Assembly (NCBI RefSeq): GCF_000472865.1
Contig: NZ_AXAP01000003.1
Location: forward strand, 1 to 64,000
Source of the DNA: Bradyrhizobium elkanii WSM2783
Lineage (GTDB): Bacteria > Pseudomonadota > Alphaproteobacteria > Rhizobiales > Xanthobacteraceae
Direction of reading: 5' to 3'
DNA length: 64,000 nucleotides
Of this stretch, positions 25,063-34,885 are shown in pieces; within the stretch, counting starts at the first letter, position 1; the number at the start of each line of letters is the position of its first letter. Both the position numbers and the translations under genes were made by a program. The notes below the pieces were generated by a model. That model searched no databases. It saw nothing but the letters and a program-made list of their open reading frames with translations, and had not been told where the DNA came from.

Positions 25063-25165
25063 AGAGCATTTTCGGTTCTGATTGCATCAGAACCGAAGCT
25101 CTAGATTCTTGTTTTGACGCGTTTTCTTCACGCGAACCGGTTTCCACTTCGCTCGAAAACGCTCT
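25063..25165. repeat. Intergenic repeat B, copy 2
   Basis: The copy begins AGAGCATTTTCGG and ends CGAAAACGCTCT, so its ends are inverted repeats, with the inner CGGTTCTGAT/ATCAGAACCG hairpin. It differs from 15145-15244 at only a few positions. It lies 68 bases after the copper receptor stop. Confidence 0.85.
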
Positions 25166-25265
25166 CACGCACGTCTTGTTGACCGCCTCTCCCGATTGAC
25201 GCCCCAGATTTGTGGTTCGATGTTGGTCTTGAACCTGGCAATGGGGCCGCGATGGAGGTGTTGTG

Positions 25266-25856
25266 ATGAGTCCGGCGAACGAAGTTTCTGGTCCCGTCGT
25301 AACTGCTGTTGCGCCCGCCGATATCGAGCGGGCCATTTCCGTTTTGGTGCTTGCCTTCAGCGCCGATCCGGTGACGCGTTGGGCCTATCCGGATCCGGAT
25401 CAGTATCTCGCATCTTTCCCGGCCCTGGTGCGCGCATTCGGCGGCCGCGCCTTTGAGCAGGACACGGCGCGCTGTGTCGACGATTATGCAGGCGCGGCAC
25501 TGTGGCTGCCGCCGGGCATCGAACCCGACGAGGCGGCGCTCGCAGCAACCTTGCCGGCCGGGCGAGAGTCCGAGATGGCTGCGGTTTTCGAAGGGATGGC
25601 GGCCTATCATCCCAAGGAAACTCATTGGTATCTGCCGCTGATCGGCGTCGATCCGGCGCATCGCCGCAAAGGCCGTGGTGGGGCATTGCTGGGGGACGCC
25701 GTTCGGCTGTTCGATCGGGATCATGTCGCGGCCTATCTCGAATCCACCAACCCGGCCAACATCCCGCTGTATCAGCGACACGGCTTCGAGGTCCTCGGCA
25801 CGATCCAGGTAGGGGCATCGCCGCCGCTGTTTCCAATGCTGCGCCGGGCTCGCTGA
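25266..25856 (+). CDS. GNAT family N-acetyltransferase
   Basis: The 196-residue protein has the GNAT fold with the acetyl-CoA loop VDPAHRRKGRGGALLGDAV (about 130-150). The C-terminal LESTNPANIPLYQRHGFEV is also present, as in many small-molecule acetyltransferases. The substrate is unknown. GAGGT precedes the ATG at 25266. It stands alone between two repeat-bearing spacers. Confidence 0.88.
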   Translation: MSPANEVSGPVVTAVAPADIERAISVLVLAFSADPVTRWAYPDPDQYLASFPALVRAFGGRAFEQDTARCVDDYAGAALWLPPGIEPDEAALAATLPAGRESEMAAVFEGMAAYHPKETHWYLPLIGVDPAHRRKGRGGALLGDAVRLFDRDHVAAYLESTNPANIPLYQRHGFEVLGTIQVGASPPLFPMLRRAR

Positions 25857-25902
25857 CGGCGCCGGTTCACCAACGTTAAGTCCAATCCGGGCCACGGCTT
25901 CT

Positions 25903-26035
25903 ACCTCATCCCGAGGAGGCCGCACTGCGGCCGTCTCGAGGGATGAATTCCGGGCGAGATCGGGGCCTCATGGTTCTCAAGGCGATGCGAAGCATCGTCC
26001 GGAGACGCGCGAAGACACGCTCCTCACCATGAGGG
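25903..26035. repeat. Intergenic palindromic repeat (CCTCAT/ATGAGG family)
   Basis: Nested palindromes (GGCCGCACTGCGGCC near 25918, GCGATGCGAAGCATCG near 25982, and CCTCATGGT paired with ACCATGAGG) fill most of the 316-base spacer 25857-26172. The remaining bases to 26172 hold the promoter and the GGGAGG ribosome site of the next gene. Confidence 0.75.
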
Positions 26036-26172
26036 TCTGTCATCGCGCTCGACTGTTTCCCAACAAGAACAAAGAGTAGCTGCAGCGCACCAACCAAAGA
26101 TTGAATTGTCCGATGACAAGCCGAGGGAAGCAGATGTAGCCTCACGAAAAATCAAATGCACGGGAGGATGGC

Positions 26173-28824
26173 ATGCCAGACGCAATGGTTGCAGCACGTG
26201 CTTCTGAGGCGACAAACGGCACGGCGCAACAGGTCGACGTCGCAGTGGTAGGGGCCGGCTTTGCGGGCCTCTATCTCTTACACCGGCTGGCCAAGGCCGG
26301 CTTCACGACGGTGGCATTGGAGGAGGCGGGCGACGTCGGCGGCACCTGGTACTGGAACCGCTATCCCGGCGCACGATGCGACATTCAGACCATCGACTAC
26401 AGCTACACGTTCGATCCGGAGCTGGAACGCGCGTGGCAATGGTCGGAGAAATACGCGACGCAGCCTGAAATCCTGCGCTATCTCGGCTTCGTCGCTGATC
26501 GTTATGATCTCAGGCGCCATATCCGCTTTGGCACCAAAGTCACGGCGGCGATGTGGGATGAGTCCATCGAACGCTGGCTGCTCACGACAGACAATGGCGC
26601 AGCCGTCTCCTGCCGCTACTACATCATGGCCACGGGCTGTCTCTCGTCGCCCAAGCCGCCGGAGATCGATGGCGTCAAGGAGTTCAAGGGCGACGTCTAT
26701 TTCACCAGCCGCTGGCCGCATGACGGCGTCGATCTTGCCGGCAAGCGCGTCGCGGTCATCGGCACGGGATCGTCGGGGATCCAGTCGATCCCGTTGATCG
26801 CGGAGCAGGCGGCGCATCTCACGGTTTTCCAGCGCACGCCGAATTTCGCACTGCCGGCGCACAACGGCCCTCGGCCGGCTGATCGGCTTTCCATGCTGGA
26901 GGGCGATCGCGCCGGCTACCGCGAGCAGGCGCGCTGGTCGCTCACGGGCGTGCCATATCCGCAGCAAACTGTCGTCAGCTGGCAGTTGAGCGATGCCGAG
27001 CGGCGCGAGCGCTTCGAAAAGGCATGGGCGGCCGGCGATCTCGTTCACGTGCTCACGCAACTCTGGGCCGACCAGGGCGTGGACGTCGATGGGAACGCGC
27101 TGGTCAGCGAACTGATTCACGAGAAGATCCGCGCAGTCGTGAAGGATCCTGATACGGCCGAGGCGCTCACTCCGCACGATCATCCGTTCGGCGCCAAGCG
27201 TCCCTGCCTCGATACCAACTATTACGCCACCTATAACCGTCCCAACGTCACGCTAGTGAATTTGAGGCAGGAGCCGATCAAGGAGATCACCGCGACCGGC
27301 ATCACGACCGACAAGCGCAGCTTCGATCTCGATGTGATCGTGTTCGCCACCGGCTTCGACGCCATGACCGGCGCCATCAAGGCCGTGCATCCGATCACGG
27401 GGCGTGATGGAAAATCGCTGTCCGACGTCTGGGCTCAGGGACCGCAGACCTATCTCGGGCTCACCGTTGCCGGATTTCCCAATTTGTTCATGATCACGGG
27501 GCCGGGCAGCCCGTCGGTGCTGTCGAACATGGCGGTGTCGATCGAGCAGCACATCGACTGGGTGGTCGATCGATTGACCGCATTGCGCGAAGCGGGCTTC
27601 ACCACGATGGAAGCCACCGAGACGGCGCAGGCCGGCTGGGCGCGGCACATGGCCGACTGCGCGACGGTCACGCTGCACCGGCTCGCCAACACCTGGTACA
27701 CGGGCGCGAACGTTCCGGGCAAGGCGCGCGGCGTGATGCCCTATACCGGCGGCGTCGGCCCGTATCGCAGCATCTGCAACGAGATCGTCAGCCGCGGCAT
27801 GCTCGGCTTCAGGCTCACGGGTCCGAACGTTGCCGAGCAATGCAATGACGGCGAGGTCGTTCGCCTGCAGCCGGATGTGCGGCTGGTGCTGAACATGCTG
27901 GCGGATATGAAGTTGCCGCCGATCGAGTCCCTCGGCGCCCAGGGCGCGCGCGACTTCCTTGACGAGTTCAACAAGGGCCGTCCCGCGGGCCGGCCGGTCG
28001 GCGAGATCGTCGACGGCACGCTTCCCGGCAATGACGGTCCGCTGCCTTATCGGCTCTATCGGCCGGCGACGCCGGGACCGCATCCGATCGTGGTCTATTT
28101 CCACGGCGGCGGCTGGGTGCTCGGCGACGAGCAATCGGACGAACCGTTCTGCCGCGACATGTGCCGGCGCAGCGGAATGATCTTCGTCAGCGTCGGCTAT
28201 CGGCATGCGCCCTGGCATCGCTTCCCGACGGCAGCGGAGGACGGCTTTGCCGCGACGCGCTGGATTGCTGAGCATGCGGCCGAGCTCGGCGGTGCGACAG
28301 GACCGGTGCTGGTCGCCGGCTGGAGTGCCGGTGCCAACATCGCGGCGGTCACCTGCCAATTGGCGCGCGATCGCGGCGGCCCCGAGATTGCGGGCCAGCT
28401 CCTGCTGACCCCGGTCACCGACTGCACGTTCGAAAGGCCGTCGTATGCCGAGAATGCGACGGACTATTTCGTGACGCGTTCGCTGATGTATTGGTTCTGG
28501 GATCTCTACTGCTCGCCCGGCGACCGCACCGATCCGCGCGCCTCGCCGCTACGCGGCAAGCTGGAGGGCTTGCCCCCGGCCTTCGTGGTGACCTGCGAGT
28601 TCGATCCGCTGCGTGACGAGGGCATGGCGTATGCCGAAGCGCTCGCCGCTGCCGGCGTGCCGGTCGAGCAGCTCAACGCGCGAGGTCACTTCCACTGTTC
28701 CTTCACCATGGTCGACGTGATCATCACCGGTGTGAGCGGGCGCGTGCGGATGGCCGAAGCCTTGCGACGGTTCGCCGGGCTGGGTGACGAGGGGGCGGTG
28801 CCTATCGCTGTGGCCGCGGAGTAG
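26173..28824 (+). CDS. Flavin monooxygenase (Baeyer-Villiger type) fused to an alpha/beta-hydrolase esterase
   Basis: This 883-residue protein has two enzymes in one chain. Residues 20-560 are a class B flavoprotein monooxygenase with the FAD motif GAGFAG (about 28-33), [15 protein letters not shown] and the NADPH motif GTGSSG. The fingerprint at 171-182 reads [12 protein letters not shown], with Phe where Baeyer-Villiger enzymes have His. Residues 600-880 are an HSL-type esterase: HGGGW at 644-648, GWSAG with Ser718, Asp811 in [10 protein letters not shown] and His839 in GHFH. A ketone could be oxidised to an ester and then cleaved. GGGAGG precedes the ATG. Confidence 0.9.
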   Translation: MPDAMVAARASEATNGTAQQVDVAVVGAGFAGLYLLHRLAKAGFTTVALEEAGDVGGTWYWNRYPGARCDIQTIDYSYTFDPELERAWQWSEKYATQPEILRYLGFVADRYDLRRHIRFGTKVTAAMWDESIERWLLTTDNGAAVSCRYYIMATGCLSSPKPPEIDGVKEFKGDVYFTSRWPHDGVDLAGKRVAVIGTGSSGIQSIPLIAEQAAHLTVFQRTPNFALPAHNGPRPADRLSMLEGDRAGYREQARWSLTGVPYPQQTVVSWQLSDAERRERFEKAWAAGDLVHVLTQLWADQGVDVDGNALVSELIHEKIRAVVKDPDTAEALTPHDHPFGAKRPCLDTNYYATYNRPNVTLVNLRQEPIKEITATGITTDKRSFDLDVIVFATGFDAMTGAIKAVHPITGRDGKSLSDVWAQGPQTYLGLTVAGFPNLFMITGPGSPSVLSNMAVSIEQHIDWVVDRLTALREAGFTTMEATETAQAGWARHMADCATVTLHRLANTWYTGANVPGKARGVMPYTGGVGPYRSICNEIVSRGMLGFRLTGPNVAEQCNDGEVVRLQPDVRLVLNMLADMKLPPIESLGAQGARDFLDEFNKGRPAGRPVGEIVDGTLPGNDGPLPYRLYRPATPGPHPIVVYFHGGGWVLGDEQSDEPFCRDMCRRSGMIFVSVGYRHAPWHRFPTAAEDGFAATRWIAEHAAELGGATGPVLVAGWSAGANIAAVTCQLARDRGGPEIAGQLLLTPVTDCTFERPSYAENATDYFVTRSLMYWFWDLYCSPGDRTDPRASPLRGKLEGLPPAFVVTCEFDPLRDEGMAYAEALAAAGVPVEQLNARGHFHCSFTMVDVIITGVSGRVRMAEALRRFAGLGDEGAVPIAVAAE

Positions 28825-28844
28825 CGGGACAAGGTAGGGCACTT

Positions 28845-28998
28845 ACCTTCTCCCCTTGTGGGAGAAGGTGGTGCGCATGCAATGCGCGACGGATGAGGGG
28901 TTGTCTTCGCGAGCGACGGTGCGTGTGGGGAGAACCCCTCACCCAAGCGAGTTCCTGGTTGGCGCCGGAGTAGCCCTCTCCCACAAGGGGAGAGGGCA
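28845..28998. repeat. Intergenic palindromic repeat (CTCTCCC/GGGAGAG family), copy 1
   Basis: CCTTCTCCCCTTGTGGGAGAAGG at the left and CCCTCTCCCACAAGGGGAGAGGG at the right enclose a CCCCTCACCC/GATGAGGGG pair. It resembles the element at 52904-53032. It fills most of the spacer between the fusion enzyme and the convergent AI-2E-family gene. Confidence 0.8.
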
Positions 28999-29081
28999 CA
29001 ACAACTGGCATCGCGCAAGATGGGCACAGTGTGAGCCGCGGATGCCTCCGCTCTTCGAGCTCCGGCGAAAAGCTAATCCGC

Positions 29082-30176
29082 CTACGGCTCCGTCGTCCGC
29101 CTCGATGTGGCGAAGATTTCCCAGCTCACCATGAAGATGGCGGCGATCAACGGGCCGATGACGAAGCCGTTCAGACCGAAGACTTCGATTCCGCCGAGCG
29201 TGGAGATCAGCACGACGTAATCGGGCAGCTTGGTGCCCTTGCCGACCAGGAAGGGACGCAGCAGATTGTCCACCAGGCCGATGACGAGCACGCCATAGGC
29301 AATAAGACCGAGGCCCTGCCATATGGCGCCGGTGGCCAGGAAATAGATGGCAACAGGAATCCAGACCAGTCCGGCGCCGATCGCCGGCAATAGCGACAGG
29401 AAGGCCATCAGCACGGCCCACAAGATCGGCGCGTGAACGCCCAAGAACCAGAACGCCAGTCCGCCGAGCGCGCCCTGGGCCATCGCGACCAGCACGCCAC
29501 CCTTGACGGTGGCGCGGACGACATCGGCGAAGCGCGTGAACAGCGCGGACTTCCGATCGGCCTCGAGTGGAACGGCCTCCCTGATCCTATCAGCCACTGC
29601 CTTGCCGTCGCGCAACAGGAAAAACAGAAGATACAGCATGATGCCCAGGCTGATCACGAAGTCGAATGTGTTCATCCCGATGCTGAGCGCCTGAGGCGCC
29701 AGGACCTGTCCGCCCTTCATGAGGCCGGACGTCAACGCTTCGCGCAGGGCCGAAAGATCGCCCAGATTGAAGCGATCCAGCCAGCCGGTCGCCCACGCAG
29801 GCAGCGCATCGAAAACCCGCTGGACGTAGGCGGAGAAGTTGTACTCCCCGGACTGGATCTTTGCGTAAAGACCGGCAGCTTCTCGAGCCAGGGAGGTCGC
29901 GATGATCGCGAGCGGCAGCAGCACCATCGCGATGATAAGCAGGACCGTGATCGAGGCGGCGAGGGTCTCCCTTCCGCCCACCGATCTCAATATCCTCCGG
30001 TTGGCCGGCGCAAAGATGACGGCCACGACGATGGCCCAGAGCACCGCGCCATAGAACGGCTGCAGGATCCAGGCGAACGCCAGGGTGACGACGAACAGCA
30101 GCAGCAGGAAACCCTGGTCTTCAATCCTTCGCACGGCCGTCTCGCTTTCACCTTTGCTGCGCCGCTGTCGATACAA
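29082..30176 (-). CDS. AI-2E/PerM family membrane transporter
   Basis: The 364-residue protein has about eight membrane segments with the family patterns FAPANRRILRSVGGRETLAA and LLPAIGAGLVWIPVAIYFLATG. The C-terminal DNLLRPFLVGKGTKLPDYVVLIS and GGIEVFGLNGFVIGPLI are typical as well. Members have been linked to autoinducer-2 export or sodium/proton exchange, but the substrate cannot be predicted. The start is uncertain: TTG at 30176 gives the longest form, GTG at 30134 is also possible. It is divergent from the MFS gene. Confidence 0.85.
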   Translation of the reverse strand: MYRQRRSKGESETAVRRIEDQGFLLLLFVVTLAFAWILQPFYGAVLWAIVVAVIFAPANRRILRSVGGRETLAASITVLLIIAMVLLPLAIIATSLAREAAGLYAKIQSGEYNFSAYVQRVFDALPAWATGWLDRFNLGDLSALREALTSGLMKGGQVLAPQALSIGMNTFDFVISLGIMLYLLFFLLRDGKAVADRIREAVPLEADRKSALFTRFADVVRATVKGGVLVAMAQGALGGLAFWFLGVHAPILWAVLMAFLSLLPAIGAGLVWIPVAIYFLATGAIWQGLGLIAYGVLVIGLVDNLLRPFLVGKGTKLPDYVVLISTLGGIEVFGLNGFVIGPLIAAIFMVSWEIFATSRRTTEP

Positions 30177-30375
30177 CGAACCCGGCGCCGACTTTGTTCA
30201 CGGCCTGTATATTGCTTTATTGCGTCCCGGTCCCCTCGAAAAAATCGCGCTCGCTTGCGCACGGCGTCGCAGCCCGCTGCCATTCTCCCACAAGATGCCT
30301 CCGTCCCATTTGCCGGAGATGTCGCATCGTACAAACGCGGTCATAGTCCGCCCGAAAAAGAAACGTGGAGGAAAC

Positions 30376-31668
30376 ATGACCGAGAGTGCCGTTGAGACGA
30401 TAGCGTCGGAGGTCGCGGAGGGCGGGGCGGTATCGCCCAGGAAAGTGTTCTGGGCGACCTGGTTCGGATGGATGCTCGATGGCTTCGACTCCTCCATGTA
30501 CAGCTACATCCTGGTCGGCGCGCTCTCGGAATTGTTGCCGGCGAGCGGGATCGAGGCGAATCACGCCAATATCGGCATTTATGGCGGCCTCCTGTTCTCG
30601 ATCTTCATGCTCGGCTGGGCTTGCTCGATGGTGTGGGGCTGGGCGGCTGACCGCTATGGCCGGGTCCGGATCATGTGCTGGACGGTGCTGGTCTATTCGT
30701 TGTTCACGGCACTGTGCGGCCTTGCGACCGGCGTCGTCATGTTCGCCCTGTTTCGCTTCATGGCCGGTTTCGGTGTCGGCGGCGAATGGGCGGCGGGCAC
30801 GCCGCTACTGCAGGAATCCGTGCCCGAACACACAAGGGTGCGGCTCGCCGGCTGGCTGCACACGGCAACGCCGACCGGACTGTTTCTCGCCGCAGCCGTC
30901 ACGCTGATCGGGGGAAGCCTGCTCGGCTGGCGCGGCATGTTCATGCTCGGCATCTTGCCTGCGCTCTTGATCGCGTACTTGCGCAGAAATATTCCTGAGC
31001 CGGCGCACAGCCGCGCATCCAAGACGAAGACCTCGCTTGCGGCGCTGTTCTCGGGCGCGCAAGCGCGCACCACATGGGCGGCAGCGCTGATGATGGCCTG
31101 CATCATCTTCGGCCTATGGTCATCCAACTTCTGGGCGCCGACGGTCATCATCACCAAGCTCACCGCGGCGGGCGCAACGCCAGCCCATGCGCAGCAGATG
31201 GGCGCGGTGGCCGGTCTCATCACCAATGTCGGCACGCTGGCCGGTTGCCTGCTGATGCCCTGGATCACCGGCTGTCTCGCGAGCCGCCGCCGGACGGCGG
31301 TGCTGTTCTTCATGGGCTCGCTGATCTCGGTGGTGGTGAGCTACGAGATCGCCATCGCGCGTCTCGACAATCTCGCGCTGTTCCTGGTCCTGCTTCCCGT
31401 GCTCGGCTTCTTCACCAACGGCGTGTTCGGCCTGTTCACGATCTGGCTGCCGGAGATGTTCCCGACCGCCTTGCGGGGATCCGGCTCCGGCTTCGCCTTC
31501 AGCATGGGACGCGTATTGGGCGCGGCCGGCCCGACCCTGATCGGCGCGCTCGCCGCAAAGACCGGGAGCTATCCGCTCGCGATCTCGCTGCTGTCGCTGA
31601 TCTACGTGGTCGGCCTGCCCTTCATCGCGATGGCGCCCGAGACGGCGGGGAAGCCGCTGGCAAGATGA
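30376..31668 (+). CDS. MFS transporter (organic acid/aromatic acid type)
   Basis: The 430-residue protein has twelve membrane segments and the MFS loop motif WAADRYGRVRIM after helix 2. GFGVGGEWAAGTPLLQE in helix 4 resembles metabolite:H+ symporters for organic or aromatic acids. The ATG at 30376 is preceded by GGAGGAAAC; the in-frame sequence upstream is not family-like. It is followed after 25 bases by the convergent end of cusA. The substrate is unknown. Confidence 0.88.
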   Translation: MTESAVETIASEVAEGGAVSPRKVFWATWFGWMLDGFDSSMYSYILVGALSELLPASGIEANHANIGIYGGLLFSIFMLGWACSMVWGWAADRYGRVRIMCWTVLVYSLFTALCGLATGVVMFALFRFMAGFGVGGEWAAGTPLLQESVPEHTRVRLAGWLHTATPTGLFLAAAVTLIGGSLLGWRGMFMLGILPALLIAYLRRNIPEPAHSRASKTKTSLAALFSGAQARTTWAAALMMACIIFGLWSSNFWAPTVIITKLTAAGATPAHAQQMGAVAGLITNVGTLAGCLLMPWITGCLASRRRTAVLFFMGSLISVVVSYEIAIARLDNLALFLVLLPVLGFFTNGVFGLFTIWLPEMFPTALRGSGSGFAFSMGRVLGAAGPTLIGALAAKTGSYPLAISLLSLIYVVGLPFIAMAPETAGKPLAR

Positions 31669-31693
31669 GGTCAGGCGCGCGCTTCGGCTCGCA

Positions 31694-34600
31694 TCATTCG
31701 GCCGGCTCCGGAACGGGCGCCTTGCTCACCGTCGCCGGTGCTGCGGCCGGCGGACGTGATTGGTCCGGATCGTCGGAAGGCAGGCCGAAGCCTTTGACGA
31801 TGCCGAAGATCGCGGGGATCACGATCAGCGTCAGCAGCGTCGAGGAGACCATGCCACCGATCATGGGCACCGCGATCCGCTGCATGATCTCCGAGCCCGT
31901 GCCGGTGCTCCACATGATCGGCAGCAGTCCGGCCATGATCGCAACCACCGTCATCATCTTCGGCCGCACGCGCTCGACCGCGCCTTCCATGATGGCATCG
32001 CGCAGGTCGGCCCTAGTCAACGCGCGTCCCTCGACGGCGCGACGCTCCCTGATTTCGGCCAGCGCCTGGTTGAGATAGATCAGCATCACGACGCCGGTCT
32101 CGGCGGCAACGCCCGCGAGCGCAATGAAGCCGACCGCGACGGCAACCGAAAGGTTGAAGCCGAGCCACCACATCAGCCAGAGACCGCCGACCAGCGCGAA
32201 AGGCAGCGACAGCATGACAACGCCCGTTTCGGTGACCGAGCGGAAATTGAGGTAGAGCAGGAGGAAGATGATCAGGAGCGTTGCCGGCACGACGATCTTC
32301 AGGCGCGCCATCGCACGCTCGAGATATTCGTACTGGCCGCTCCAGATCACATAATAGCCGGGCGGAAACTGGATGCTTGCCTGCACCGCTTGCTGCGCCT
32401 CAGTGACGTAGCCGCCGAGGTCGCGGTCGCGGATGTCGACATAGATGTAGGTCGCAAGCTGCCCGTTCTCGGTGCGGATCGAGGTCGGACCGCGCGCCGG
32501 CTGGATCGTCGCGACCTCGCCGAGCGGCACCGCGCCTCCCGCCGGCATCGGCACCAGGATGTCGCTCCCGATCGCCTTCGGATTGTCACGGAGGTCGCGC
32601 GGATAGCGCATATTGACGGTGAAGCGCTGCCGGCCTTCAACTGTCGTCGTCACCGTCTGTCCGCCGAGCGCGGTTGCGATCGTATCCTGTACGTCCTGGA
32701 CCGACATGCCGTAGCGCGCCAGCGCCGTGCGGTCCGGAGTGATCTCGAGATAATAGCCGCCGATGCCGCGCTCGGCATAAGCCGATGATGTTCCCGGGAG
32801 TGCCTTCAGAACCTGCTCGATCTGCTTGGCGAGACGATCGATCTCGACCAGGTCGGTACCAACGACTTTCAAGCCGATCGGCGTGCGGATGCCGGTCGAA
32901 AGCATGTCGATGCGCGCCTTGATCGGCATGGTCCAGGCGTTGGAGACACCTGGGAACTGCAGCGCCTTGTCCATCTCCGCGATCAGGCTGTCTACGGTGA
33001 CTCCCGCCCGCCATTGCTCCTTGGGCTTGAGGTTGACGATGGTCTCGAACATCTCGGTCGGCGCGGGATCGGTCGCGGTCGCCGCCCGTCCGGCCTTGCC
33101 GTAGACTGAGGCAACTTCGGGGAACGAGCGGATGATGCGATCCTGCATCTGCATCAGCTCGGCGGCTTTTGTCACGGAGATGCCGGGCAGCGTGGTCGGC
33201 ATGTAGAGCAGGGTGCCTTCATTCAGGTTCGGCATAAATTCCGTGCCGAGCTGTCGCGCCGGCCAGACCGTCACGGCGAGGACGACGAGCGCGAGCAGCA
33301 CCACCAGCGTCTTGGCACGCAATACGCTCTTGATGATGGGCCGATAGATCCAGATCAGGAAGCGGTTGATCGGATTCTTGTGCTCCGGAACGATCTTGCC
33401 GCGGACGAAGATCACCATCAGCGCCGGCACCAGCGTGACCGAGAGCAGCGCGGCGGCCGCCATCGCAAACGTCTTGGTGAAGGCAAGCGGGCTGAACAGA
33501 CGGCCCTCCTGCGATTCCAGCGTGAAGATCGGCATGAAGGAAACGGTGATGATCAACAGGCTGAAGAACAGCGCCGGCCCGACTTCGGCGGCGGCGTCGA
33601 TCAGGATCGAGACGCGGGACTGGCCGGGCCTGGCCCGCTCGAGATGCTTGTGGGCGTTCTCGATCATGACGATGGCGGCGTCCACCATGGCGCCGATCGC
33701 AATGGCGATGCCGCCGAGACTCATGATGTTGGAGCCGATGCCGAGCAGCTTCATCGCGCCGAACGCCATCAGCACGCCGACCGGCAGCATCAGGATCGCG
33801 ACCAGCGCGCTGCGGACATGGAGCAGGAACACGATGCAGACGACGGCGACGACGATGCTCTCCTCGACCAGCGTGTGCTTCAAGGTATCGATGGCGGCAT
33901 TGATCAGGTTCGAGCGGTCGTAGACCGGCACGATCTCGACCGATTTCGGCAGGCTGGTTGCGATCTCCTTGAAACGCTTCTTGACGTTCTCGATGACGTC
34001 GAGCGCATTGACGCCGAAGCGCTGCAGTACGATGCCGCTGGCGACCTCGCCTTCGCCATTGAGCTCGGCGATGCCGCGCCGCTCGTCGGGGCCGAGCTCG
34101 ACGCGGGCGACATCGCGCAGCAGCACCGGCGTGCCGTTGGTGCTCTTGAGCACGATATTGCCAAGGTCGTTGACATCCTTGATGTAGCCCTTGCCGCGGA
34201 TGACGTATTCGAATTCGGACAATTCGACGGTGCGGCCGCCGACATCGGCGTTGCTGGCGCGGATCGCCTCGCGCATCCTTTGCATGGTGATGCCGCGGTC
34301 GCGCATCCGCTGCGGATCGAGGATTACGTTGTACTGCTTCACGAAGCCGCCGATGCTGGCGACCTCCGCGACGCCCTCGGCCTTGGCGAGCGCGAATTTC
34401 AGATTCCAGTCCTGGATCGTGCGGGTGTCGGCGAGGTTCAGCTCTTTCGAGATCACGGCGTATTGGTAGACCCAGCCGACACCTGTCGCGTCGGGTCCGA
34501 TCGTCGGCGTTACGCCGGCCGGCAGGCGCGAGGATGCGCCATTGAGGAATTCGAGCACGCGCGAGCGCGCCCAATAGATATCGGTGCCGTCTTCGAAGAT

Positions 34601-34885
34601 CACATAGACGAAGGAGACGCCGAAGAACGAGAAGCCGCGTACGACCTTCGACTTCGGCACCGTCAGCATTGCTGATGTCAAGGGATAGGTGACCTGGTCC
34701 TCGATCACCTGCGGCGCCTGGCCCGGATATTCGGTGTAGACGATCACCTGCGTGTCGGAGAGATCTGGGATCGCATCGAGCGGCAGATGAAGGAGCGCAT
34801 AGAGCCCGGCCGCCGCGGCGAAGCCGGTGCCGAACAGCACCAGCAGGAGGTTACGTGCCGACCAGGCGATGAGACGGGCGATCAT
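31694..34885 (-). CDS. cusA: CusA-like heavy-metal RND efflux pump
   Basis: This 1063-residue protein is the inner-membrane proton-driven pump of a heavy-metal efflux RND system, probably for Cu(I)/Ag(I). The start is MIARLIAWSARNLLLVLFGT. The proton-relay helix contains IAIGAMVDAAIVMIENAHKH, and the C-terminal repeat has the second set of RND helices. Met-rich segments (MQMQDRIIRSFPEV, MPIKARIDMLSTG) agree with a Cu/Ag substrate. The ATG at 34885 overlaps the cusB stop (ATGA) and follows GGAGGA. In-frame sequence upstream of 34885 is only a reading of cusB in another frame. Confidence 0.93.
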   Translation of the reverse strand: MIARLIAWSARNLLLVLFGTGFAAAAGLYALLHLPLDAIPDLSDTQVIVYTEYPGQAPQVIEDQVTYPLTSAMLTVPKSKVVRGFSFFGVSFVYVIFEDGTDIYWARSRVLEFLNGASSRLPAGVTPTIGPDATGVGWVYQYAVISKELNLADTRTIQDWNLKFALAKAEGVAEVASIGGFVKQYNVILDPQRMRDRGITMQRMREAIRASNADVGGRTVELSEFEYVIRGKGYIKDVNDLGNIVLKSTNGTPVLLRDVARVELGPDERRGIAELNGEGEVASGIVLQRFGVNALDVIENVKKRFKEIATSLPKSVEIVPVYDRSNLINAAIDTLKHTLVEESIVVAVVCIVFLLHVRSALVAILMLPVGVLMAFGAMKLLGIGSNIMSLGGIAIAIGAMVDAAIVMIENAHKHLERARPGQSRVSILIDAAAEVGPALFFSLLIITVSFMPIFTLESQEGRLFSPLAFTKTFAMAAAALLSVTLVPALMVIFVRGKIVPEHKNPINRFLIWIYRPIIKSVLRAKTLVVLLALVVLAVTVWPARQLGTEFMPNLNEGTLLYMPTTLPGISVTKAAELMQMQDRIIRSFPEVASVYGKAGRAATATDPAPTEMFETIVNLKPKEQWRAGVTVDSLIAEMDKALQFPGVSNAWTMPIKARIDMLSTGIRTPIGLKVVGTDLVEIDRLAKQIEQVLKALPGTSSAYAERGIGGYYLEITPDRTALARYGMSVQDVQDTIATALGGQTVTTTVEGRQRFTVNMRYPRDLRDNPKAIGSDILVPMPAGGAVPLGEVATIQPARGPTSIRTENGQLATYIYVDIRDRDLGGYVTEAQQAVQASIQFPPGYYVIWSGQYEYLERAMARLKIVVPATLLIIFLLLYLNFRSVTETGVVMLSLPFALVGGLWLMWWLGFNLSVAVAVGFIALAGVAAETGVVMLIYLNQALAEIRERRAVEGRALTRADLRDAIMEGAVERVRPKMMTVVAIMAGLLPIMWSTGTGSEIMQRIAVPMIGGMVSSTLLTLIVIPAIFGIVKGFGLPSDDPDQSRPPAAAPATVSKAPVPEPAE

